Source: an uncultured Verrucomicrobiales bacterium
GTDB taxonomy: Bacteria > Verrucomicrobiota > Verrucomicrobiia > Verrucomicrobiales > Akkermansiaceae
Direction of reading: 5' to 3'
Assembly: GCA_937893015.1 (NCBI GenBank)
Contig: CALBJX010000034.1
Span: forward strand, 1 to 12,360
DNA length: 12,360 nucleotides
Shown: positions 1 through 5,067 of the stretch, one piece after another
How positions within the stretch are numbered: position 1 is the first letter of the stretch
Layout: each line of letters starts with the position of its first letter
Program-made: the position numbers and the translations under genes
The notes under the pieces: generated by a model
Seen by the model: only the letters and a program-made list of their open reading frames with translations
What the model was told of the DNA's origin: nothing
Databases searched by the model: none

Positions 1-44
1 CGCCTAAATTTGACTTCGTACATCGTACATCGTAAATCGTACAT
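1..44 (+). repeat. 44-bp heptamer-containing repeat, copy 1
   Basis: The sequence begins CGCCTAA, has an 8-nt variable stretch, then ACTTCG and tandem GTACATC heptamers ending in GTACAT. It aligns without gaps to 1730-1773 (40 of 44 identical) and to the reverse complement of 1164-1207 (37 of 44). It may continue leftwards beyond the window, because the other copies have a small hairpin on that side. The core is not coding in any convincing frame. Confidence 0.85.
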
Positions 45-71
45 CCCTACAAACTCTCATTTGTCGCGCCG

Positions 72-98
72 GGCTTGGGAGGCAAGCCGCACTTTTTT
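72..98 (+). terminator. Possible intrinsic terminator of an upstream gene
   Basis: A 6-bp stem, GGCTTG (72-77) with CAAGCC (83-88), encloses a 5-nt loop. After four bases comes a run of six T (93-98). It lies just upstream of the predicted ilvC promoter, so it would end transcription from a gene left of the window. The stem is short and the T run is offset by 4 nt, so the call is tentative. Confidence 0.35.
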
Positions 99-99
99 C

Positions 100-127
100 T
101 TGCCATGGTGCGGAAAACTGCTATGCT
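100..127 (+). promoter_or_regulatory. Predicted sigma-70-type promoter for ilvC
   Basis: TTGCCA (100-105) and TATGCT (122-127) are separated by 16 bp. This predicts a transcription start near 134 and a leader of about 46 nt before the ilvC start at 180. No Shine-Dalgarno sequence is visible in that leader. Confidence 0.5.
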
Positions 128-135
128 TGCGTGCA

Positions 136-156
136 GACATCCAAACATGGGATGTT
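136..156 (+). promoter_or_regulatory. Stem-loop at predicted 5' end of ilvC mRNA
   Basis: ACATCC (137-142) pairs with GGATGT (150-155). A G-U pair (136/156) extends it to 7 bp around a 7-nt loop. With a transcription start near 134, this hairpin would sit at the extreme 5' end of the mRNA, a position known to protect transcripts from 5'-end-dependent decay. No leader peptide or attenuator terminator is associated with it. Confidence 0.35.
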
Positions 157-179
157 TAATCTTAACCCGAAATACAACA

Positions 180-1160
180 ATGGATATTCTTCACGATAAG
201 GATGCCGATCTGAGCATCCTCAACGGCAAGACGGTGGCCGTCATCGGCTATGGTGCCCAGGGTCGTGCGCAGGCTCTTTGCATGCGCGACAGCGGTGTGC
301 ATGTCATCATCGGTATCCGCCCCGGCAAGAGCTGGGACGCCGCCGCTCAGGACGGCTTTGAGGTGATGGCCGTGGACGAGGCTGCCGCCAAGGCCGACGT
401 CATCCACCTGCTGCTGCCCGACGAGAAGCACGGCGAGGTGTACGAGAAGCAGATTAAGCCCCACCTCTGCGCGGGCAAGACCCTCTGCTGCTCCCACGGC
501 TTTGCCTATGTCTTCAAGACCATCGTTCCCCCCGCGGATGTGGACGTCATCATGGTGGCTCCCAAGGGCCCGGGCACGGAGGTTCGCCGCGTGTTCGAGG
601 AAGGTTTCGGTTGCCCCGGCCTCATCGGCGTGCACCAGAACCCCTCCGGCAACGCCAAGAACGTGGCGCTCGCCATGGCCAAGGCCGAGGGTCTGACCCG
701 CGGCGGCGTGCTGGAGTGCACGCTGGAGCAGGAAACCTACGAAGACCTCTTCGGTGAGCAGAACGTGCTCTGCGGCGGTCTGGTGGACCTCATGAAGTAC
801 GGCTTCGAGACCCTCATCGAGGCGGGCTACCCGCACGAGATGGCTTACTTCGAGTGCGTGCACGAGGCCAAGCTCATCGTCGACCTCATCTACAACGGCG
901 GCATCCAGCGCATGAACTCCGTCATCTCCAACACCGCTGAGTTCGGTGAGTACTACAACGGCCCGCAGATTCTCGGCCCGGAGGTCAAGGAGAAGATGAA
1001 GGAATCCCTCAAGCGCATCGAGACGGGCAAGTTCGCCCACGACTGGCTGGCCGAAGCCGCCGCCGGCGCCCCCAACCTCATCGCCAAGCGCGAAGTTCTT
1101 GCCGAGCACCCCGTGGAAATCGTCGGCAAGAAGATTCGCTCTCTCTTTGAGCGCAACTAA
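180..1160 (+). CDS. ilvC: Ketol-acid reductoisomerase (class I, short form)
   Basis: IlvC converts 2-acetolactate or 2-aceto-2-hydroxybutyrate to the dihydroxy acid in valine, leucine and isoleucine synthesis, using NAD(P)H and two Mg ions in the cytosol. The 326-residue product has the usual class I length. The N-terminal Rossmann motif is GYGAQG (23-28). Expected catalytic residues are present: H106 (SHGF), K129 (PKGPGTE), D189 and E193 (DLFGEQ), and E225 and E229 in the C-terminal knotted domain. The cofactor loop after strand 2 (RPGKSWD, 47-53) has basic and Ser residues, favouring NADPH. The start at 180 is chosen because MDILHDKDADLSILNGK matches the family N terminus; an in-frame ATG at 75 would add 35 unrelated residues and include the promoter. 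There is no clear ribosome-binding site. No other ilv or leu gene is adjacent, and a repeat copy begins 4 nt after the stop. Confidence 0.97.
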   Translation: MDILHDKDADLSILNGKTVAVIGYGAQGRAQALCMRDSGVHVIIGIRPGKSWDAAAQDGFEVMAVDEAAAKADVIHLLLPDEKHGEVYEKQIKPHLCAGKTLCCSHGFAYVFKTIVPPADVDVIMVAPKGPGTEVRRVFEEGFGCPGLIGVHQNPSGNAKNVALAMAKAEGLTRGGVLECTLEQETYEDLFGEQNVLCGGLVDLMKYGFETLIEAGYPHEMAYFECVHEAKLIVDLIYNGGIQRMNSVISNTAEFGEYYNGPQILGPEVKEKMKESLKRIETGKFAHDWLAEAAAGAPNLIAKREVLAEHPVEIVGKKIRSLFERN

Positions 1161-1163
1161 AGG

Positions 1164-1207
1164 ATGTACGAGGTACGATGTACGATGTACGAAGTTTGAA
1201 TTCGGCG
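1164..1207 (-). repeat. 44-bp heptamer-containing repeat, copy 2 (inverted)
   Basis: This is the reverse complement of the repeat at 1730-1773, with 40 of 44 positions identical and no gaps. On the plus strand it reads as GTACGAT-type heptamers followed by CGAAGTTTGAATTCGGCG. It starts 4 nt after the ilvC stop codon and forms the left end of the inverted pair that encloses the four-helix-bundle gene. Confidence 0.85.
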
Positions 1208-1231
1208 CAGCTGCGCTGCGCGGGATAAAGG
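1205..1231. repeat. Hairpin plus shared inner-arm motif, left side
   Basis: GCGCAGC (1205-1211) and GCTGCGC (1215-1221) form a 7-bp stem with a 3-nt loop, overlapping the inner edge of repeat copy 2. GGATAAAGG follows at 1223-1231. Its exact reverse complement, CCTTTATCC, is at 1700-1708 on the inner side of copy 3. Copy 3 also carries a 3-nt-loop hairpin (1720-1732), so both ends share a layout extending beyond the 44-bp core. Confidence 0.55.
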
Positions 1232-1262
1232 AACAAGGATATCGTCATCGTAGGCTTGACAC

Positions 1263-1304
1263 GGCCGCAATCGCTTACGGGTTCGCCTCACGGCGGTTGC
1301 GGCC
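1263..1304 (+). repeat. 12-bp stem-loop upstream of the four-helix-bundle gene
   Basis: GGCCGCAATCGC (1263-1274) pairs with GCGGTTGCGGCC (1293-1304) over 12 bp with a single G-U pair, enclosing an 18-nt loop. The right arm ends 9 nt before the ATG at 1314. The structure would occupy the place of a ribosome-binding site. There is no T run, so it is not an intrinsic terminator. Confidence 0.6.
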
Positions 1305-1313
1305 TCTTCATCC

Positions 1314-1676
1314 ATGGCCACCGACAAACAGGACTTGCAGCGTCGCACACGCATCTTTGCGTTGGCGGTGATTCGCCTTTCCGGCGAGCTTCCTTCGACG
1401 CATGCCGCTCAGGTTATAGGCAAGCAGCTGTTACGCTGCGGAACTTCCGTCGGAGCCAATTATCGGGCAGCATGTCATGCCAAATCCACCGCTGACTTTT
1501 TGTCAAAGCTGAAAATCTGCGAAGAAGAGGCGGATGAATCCTGCTATTGGTTGGATTTGCTGAAAGCATCGAAAATCACGCCGCCCCATCGTTTGGATGG
1601 TTTGATGGACGAGGCCGGGCAGCTTGCGGCCATCTTTGCGGCAGGCTGTAAAACTACCCGCGAAAACAACAGTTAA
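1314..1676 (+). CDS. Four-helix-bundle protein (23S rRNA intervening-sequence / S23 family)
   Basis: The product has 120 residues, the typical size of the small all-helical family first found in intervening sequences of 23S rRNA genes and common as solitary genes elsewhere. Family hallmarks are the DLQRRTRIFAL start (7-17), GTSVGANYRAA (43-53), and DFLSKLKIC with EADESCYWLDLL (61-83). The molecular function of the family is unknown; the fold resembles the Avd accessory protein of diversity-generating retroelements, but no reverse transcriptase or variable repeat is present here. The start at 1314 fits the family N terminus. There is no Shine-Dalgarno, and a 12-bp hairpin ends 9 nt upstream. 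The gene lies between inverted 44-bp repeats, and its codon use is less GC-biased than that of its neighbours, consistent with a laterally acquired or dispersed unit. Confidence 0.88.
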   Translation: MATDKQDLQRRTRIFALAVIRLSGELPSTHAAQVIGKQLLRCGTSVGANYRAACHAKSTADFLSKLKICEEEADESCYWLDLLKASKITPPHRLDGLMDEAGQLAAIFAAGCKTTRENNS

Positions 1677-1683
1677 CCATCAA

Positions 1684-1697
1684 GGGGCGACAGCCCC
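1684..1697 (+). repeat. Small GC-rich hairpin after the four-helix-bundle gene
   Basis: GGGGC (1684-1688) and GCCCC (1693-1697) form a 5-bp stem with loop GACA, starting 7 nt after the stop. A pyrimidine-rich tract follows, but no continuous T run, so it is at best a weak terminator. Confidence 0.3.
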
Positions 1698-1699
1698 GC

Positions 1700-1732
1700 C
1701 CTTTATCCTTTCTTCCCTTGCGGCGTAGCCGC
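1700..1732. repeat. Shared inner-arm motif plus hairpin, right side
   Basis: CCTTTATCC (1700-1708) is the exact reverse complement of 1223-1231. GCGGC (1720-1724) and GCCGC (1728-1732) form a 5-bp stem with a 3-nt GTA loop, overlapping the start of repeat copy 3. This mirrors the hairpin next to copy 2 in position and loop size, though not in sequence. Confidence 0.5.
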
Positions 1733-1773
1733 CTAACTTAAACTTCGTACATCGTACATCGTACATCGTACAT
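1730..1773 (+). repeat. 44-bp heptamer-containing repeat, copy 3
   Basis: This is the most regular copy, with consecutive ATCGTAC heptamers after ACTTCG. It is in direct orientation to copy 1 (40 of 44 identical) and inverted relative to copy 2 (40 of 44). It ends 2 nt before the ATG of the downstream ABC ATPase, so it forms that gene's immediate upstream region. Confidence 0.88.
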
Positions 1774-1774
1774 T

Positions 1775-2563
1775 ATGCCTAAGGTAATTGATATTGAGAA
1801 CGCGCGCGTTTTTCTCAGCGGACAGGAGATTCTCAAGGGAATCAATTGGAGCGTTGAGAAAGGCGAGCGTTGTTTCATCCTGGGCGCGAACGGAGCGGGT
1901 AAGACGACGCTGGTGAGAACGCTCATGGGCTATGCCTGGCCGCTGTTCGGCGCGAAGGTGGAGGTGCTGGGCGCACGCTTCGGGCATGTGAATTTGCAGC
2001 TGCTGCGCAAGCGCATTGCGTGGGTGAGCCCGCTGATGCACCAGTGGCTCGGCGACCGCGAATGGACGGGGCGCGAGATGGTGCTCTCCGGCCCCGATGC
2101 GACCATCGGTCTCTTCCGCGAGGCCACGGCTGAGGAGGAGGAGAAGGCTGCCGTCCTCATGGCCTCTCTGCGCGCCACCCATCTCATGGACCGCAAGGTG
2201 GTGACCATGAGCAGCGGCGAGCAGGTGAAGGTGCTCATCGCCCGTGCGCTGATGACGAACCCCGAGCTGATGATTCTCGATGAACCCAGTGTGTTCCTCG
2301 ACATCGCGGGGCGCGAGTTCCTGCTGCACACGATTGCCGAGCTGGCGGAGAGCCGCCCGGAGCTCACGATTGTGTTTATCACCCAGCGCATCGAGGATAT
2401 TCTGCCCGCTTTCTCCCGCGGCATGATTCTCAAACAGGGACAAATTCTCGCCCACGGCGCACGGGAAGAGGTGCTGACGGAGGAAAACTTGAAGGCCGCC
2501 TTCGACCTCGACATCCGCCTCATCCAAGCCAAGAACGGCCGTCTGTGGACGGTGATTGAGTAA
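1775..2563 (+). CDS. Orphan ABC ATPase, ModF/PhrA/YlmA-like (COG1119 type)
   Basis: A 262-residue single-domain nucleotide-binding protein. It has Walker A GANGAGKTT (37-45), a family-type signature MSSGEQVKVLIARAL (145-159) in place of LSGGQ, and Walker B LMILDE (165-170) with catalytic E170. WVSPLM (83-88) and the overall pattern resemble Bacillus YlmA and the ModF/PhrA group, whose substrates are poorly known. The H-loop position is Gln204 (ITQRIED), where relatives usually have His, which may lower ATP hydrolysis. No permease or binding protein is adjacent, so the transport role is unproven. The start at 1775 begins directly at the domain edge. A 44-bp repeat ends 2 nt upstream and leaves no room for a standard ribosome-binding site. 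A GntR regulator follows 23 nt after the stop, probably co-transcribed. Confidence 0.85.
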   Translation: MPKVIDIENARVFLSGQEILKGINWSVEKGERCFILGANGAGKTTLVRTLMGYAWPLFGAKVEVLGARFGHVNLQLLRKRIAWVSPLMHQWLGDREWTGREMVLSGPDATIGLFREATAEEEEKAAVLMASLRATHLMDRKVVTMSSGEQVKVLIARALMTNPELMILDEPSVFLDIAGREFLLHTIAELAESRPELTIVFITQRIEDILPAFSRGMILKQGQILAHGAREEVLTEENLKAAFDLDIRLIQAKNGRLWTVIE

Positions 2564-2586
2564 GAGGTTCTAACATTTGTTTTATC

Positions 2587-3270
2587 ATGGCGAGCATCCG
2601 CAAACCCGTGCGCCAATCCCTCTCCCGCCAAGTGCGCGAGAGCATGGAAACCCTCATCCGCGAGGGTGACTGGCGTGTGGGCGAAAAGATACCCGCCGAG
2701 CCGGAGCTGAAAAAACTCTTCGGCGTGAGCCACAACACCCTGCGCGAAGCGGTGCAGGGGCTCATCCATGCGGGCATGCTCACCGCCCGCCCCGGGGACG
2801 GCACCTATGTGACCGCCAGCGACCGACTGGAGGCCGCGCTGGACGACCGCCTGCACCAAGTGGACACCGCCTGCATTCTGGAGGCCCGCCTCGCCATGGA
2901 GCAGGCCATCGTCGCGCTGGCCGCCGAACGCCGCACGGAGGCCGACCTCGCCGCCATGCGCACCGCTCTTGCCAAGTGCAAGACCCGCAGCGGCGACGGC
3001 ATTGAGGACGACATGGCCTTCCACACCGCCATTGCGGATGCGACGCGCAACCCCCTGCTCACGCAGTTCTACCGCGTGATGACGGAGCACCTCTCCCGCC
3101 ACTTTACGGAGGCCCTGCGCGAACGCCAGTACGACGCCGACGCGCTCGCCCTGCACGACGCCCTGCTGCTTGCTATGGAAAAGCGCGATATTCCCCGCGC
3201 ACGCTCCATTGTCTCCGATATCGTCGCGTTCGATTCGCGCAATATCGGCTGTGCCGACAGGGAGGCGTGA
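2587..3270 (+). CDS. GntR-family transcriptional regulator, FadR/FCD type
   Basis: A 227-residue DNA-binding regulator. The N-terminal winged helix-turn-helix (about 10-76) includes VGEKIPAEPELKKLFGVSHN and the recognition helix region TLREAVQGL (51-59), closing with a PGDGTYV wing. The C-terminal FCD domain (about 95-212) is the helical effector and metal-binding module, with D142 and H146 (DDMAFH) and H190 (ALHDALL) in the usual ligand positions. The fourth ligand, normally His, appears to be D211. FCD regulators usually sense small organic acids or fatty acyl-CoA; the ligand here cannot be read. The gene follows the ABC ATPase by 23 nt on the same strand and converges with the exporter operon, leaving 9 nt between stop codons. 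No Shine-Dalgarno is evident. Its targets are not known. Confidence 0.9.
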   Translation: MASIRKPVRQSLSRQVRESMETLIREGDWRVGEKIPAEPELKKLFGVSHNTLREAVQGLIHAGMLTARPGDGTYVTASDRLEAALDDRLHQVDTACILEARLAMEQAIVALAAERRTEADLAAMRTALAKCKTRSGDGIEDDMAFHTAIADATRNPLLTQFYRVMTEHLSRHFTEALRERQYDADALALHDALLLAMEKRDIPRARSIVSDIVAFDSRNIGCADREA

Positions 3271-3279
3271 CGGGGTGCG

Positions 3280-5067
3280 TTATTGAATTCCCTGCTTGTC
3301 GTACAGTTCCTTGTAAAGCGGGCAGGAGGCGTAGAGTGCCTCGTGGCTGCCGTCGCCGACGATGCGGCCCTTCTCAAAGACGAGGATGCGGTCGGCGTTG
3401 CGCAGGGTGCTGAAGCGATGGGCAACGATGAGGGTGGTGCGCCCCCTGGCCAGCTCATCGAGGGAGCCTTGGATGTCACTCTCGCTTTCAGCATCGAGGG
3501 AGGCGGTGGCTTCATCGAGGATGAGGATGGGGGCATCCTTCACAAAGGCGCGTGCAATGGCGACACGTTGGCGCTGCCCGCCCGAGAGGTTGCTGCCGCC
3601 TTCGCCCACCTGTGTATCGAGCCCTTGCGGCGTGTTCGGCAGGAAGGAGCTGACGGCGGCGGCCTCTGCAGCGGCGGTGATGTCCGCCTCTGTGGCGCCG
3701 GGCTTGCCGAGGCGGATGTTCTCGCGGATGCTGCCGTTGAAGAGCAGGGCCTGCTGACCGACGAGGGCGAGATGCGTGCGCAGGGCGTGCTGCGTGACCT
3801 GCCGCACATCGATGCCGTCCACGCTGACGGCGCCGCGGCTCACGTCGCAGAAGCGGGGAATGAGGTTGGCGAAGGTGGTCTTGCCTGCGCCGCTGGGGCC
3901 CACGAGCCCGACAACCTGCCCCGCGGGGATGCGGATGTTGATATCGCGCAGCACGGGTTTGCCCGCTTCGTACTCAAAGCTCACATCGCGGAACTCGATA
4001 TCGCCGCGCAGGGGGGAGGGCAGGGTGAGGGCTTGCTCCGGGTCGGGAATGGTGTTGGGCTCTTCCAAGACTTCGGCCAGTCGGGAGAGGGAGCCCTGCA
4101 CCTCGTTGAAGCGGTTGAAGGCAGCGCCCGCGCGTTTCATGGAATCGAAGAGGAAGAAGAGGGCGCCCGCGATGGCGAGGAAGTCTGAGAGCTGCATGCC
4201 TGCGCTGCGCCCGCGCACCAACAGCAGCGCCAGTGCAAAGGCGGTGGCAATCTCGACGATGGGGATGATGGCGCGCTGGTACTTGGCTACTTTGACAACG
4301 TTGCGGCAGCACTCTGCGGATACGGAGTCGAACTCTTGAATTTGCCGCTGCTCCAGCCCGTAGGCTCGCACCTCGCAACGGGTGGCGAGGTTCTGCTGCA
4401 GCACGGCGTTGAGCTCACCCATGCCGTCCATGGCGCGGCGGGCACGCTTTGCGATGCGGCTGCCGAAGAGGGCGATGGGCACGGCGGCAATGGTGATGCA
4501 GGCGATATTGGCCAGCAGCAGGAAGCCCTGCCCCGTGGAAAAAAGCAGCCCGATGAAGGCCGCCGCCGCGCAGAGGCAGGTGACGGGCTGTTTCACAAGG
4601 TCGTTGGCCACGGTCGCCAGCGTGGACTGCACGTTCACGGTATCCGTCACAATGCGGCTGATGAGGTCCCCCTTGCTGTGGGAATCCGAGAAAGCCAACG
4701 GGAGCTCCTGCACGCGGTTGAAGACGGCCATGCGCAGGTCCTCCAGCACGCGAACCCCGAGATAGGTCACCATGTACGCATTGAGCCACGTTGCCACCCC
4801 GCGGATGACGAACAGGGTCGGCACCGACACGCAGGCCAACAGCAGCAGAGTGTCGCGCGGCAGCTCGCCCAGAGCAGGCACGAACCGCAACAGCTCGGGG
4901 GTCGTCTCGCCGTCGCTGAAGACCACGGGGAAGATGTATTTGACCATCATGGGCACGCCGAGACCGGCGCTGCCCGCCGCTACGAGACCCGTGAGCAGGA
5001 CGAGGAGGAAAATGGGCCACTGCGGCAGCAGGAAGCGGCGCAGGAAGATGAGTATGCGTGTTAACAT
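3280..5067 (-). CDS. ABC exporter, fused membrane and ATPase domains (MsbA-like), second gene
   Basis: A 595-residue half-transporter with a type I exporter fold. Six predicted membrane segments lie near 17-46, 73-103, 159-178, 181-202, 267-286 and 295-308. The coupling region DLRMAVFNRVQELPLAF is at 110-126. The ATPase has Walker A GPSGAGKTT (390-398), Q-loop Q438, signature LSGGQ (494-498), Walker B ILILDE (514-519) with catalytic E519, and H550 (AHRFST), so it should be fully active. The gene overlaps the end of the upstream paralogous exporter by 7 nt and has a perfect AAAGGAGG ribosome-binding site 7 nt before its ATG. The pair probably forms a heterodimer in the inner membrane. MsbA-type lipid or drug export is a family-level guess; the substrate is unknown. 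Confidence 0.92.
   Translation of the reverse strand: MLTRILIFLRRFLLPQWPIFLLVLLTGLVAAGSAGLGVPMMVKYIFPVVFSDGETTPELLRFVPALGELPRDTLLLLACVSVPTLFVIRGVATWLNAYMVTYLGVRVLEDLRMAVFNRVQELPLAFSDSHSKGDLISRIVTDTVNVQSTLATVANDLVKQPVTCLCAAAAFIGLLFSTGQGFLLLANIACITIAAVPIALFGSRIAKRARRAMDGMGELNAVLQQNLATRCEVRAYGLEQRQIQEFDSVSAECCRNVVKVAKYQRAIIPIVEIATAFALALLLVRGRSAGMQLSDFLAIAGALFFLFDSMKRAGAAFNRFNEVQGSLSRLAEVLEEPNTIPDPEQALTLPSPLRGDIEFRDVSFEYEAGKPVLRDINIRIPAGQVVGLVGPSGAGKTTFANLIPRFCDVSRGAVSVDGIDVRQVTQHALRTHLALVGQQALLFNGSIRENIRLGKPGATEADITAAAEAAAVSSFLPNTPQGLDTQVGEGGSNLSGGQRQRVAIARAFVKDAPILILDEATASLDAESESDIQGSLDELARGRTTLIVAHRFSTLRNADRILVFEKGRIVGDGSHEALYASCPLYKELYDKQGIQ

Larger units (their letters stand above)
1164..1773. 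mobile_element. Putative repeat-bounded cassette carrying a four-helix-bundle gene
   Basis: The 610-bp interval has 44-bp terminal inverted repeats (1164-1207 and 1730-1773) and matching inner motifs (1223-1231 and 1700-1708). One small gene lies inside (1314-1676). Its codons (TTG, AAA, TAT and others) are less GC-biased than those of ilvC or the ABC ATPase. No transposase and no clear target-site duplication is visible. If it moves, it would need a trans-acting enzyme; it could also be a pair of independently spread REP-like repeats. Calling it mobile is inference from structure. Confidence 0.4.

Noticed and set aside
162..1109. Minus-strand open frame opposite ilvC
   Set aside because: It shows the same GC-bias artefact; all ilvC catalytic motifs are on the plus strand.
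1164..1195. CRISPR-like array from the spaced repeats
   Set aside because: The heptamers are contiguous with no unique spacers, and there are no cas genes.
1314..1676. Diversity-generating retroelement accessory protein (Avd)
   Set aside because: The fold family is related, but there is no reverse transcriptase, template repeat or variable repeat in the window, and the motifs fit the S23-type family better.
1733..2527. Minus-strand frame reading through the repeat (ends in a MYDVR-like stretch)
   Set aside because: The peptide is simply translated heptamer repeat joined to the antisense of the ABC ATPase. Such frames are spurious.
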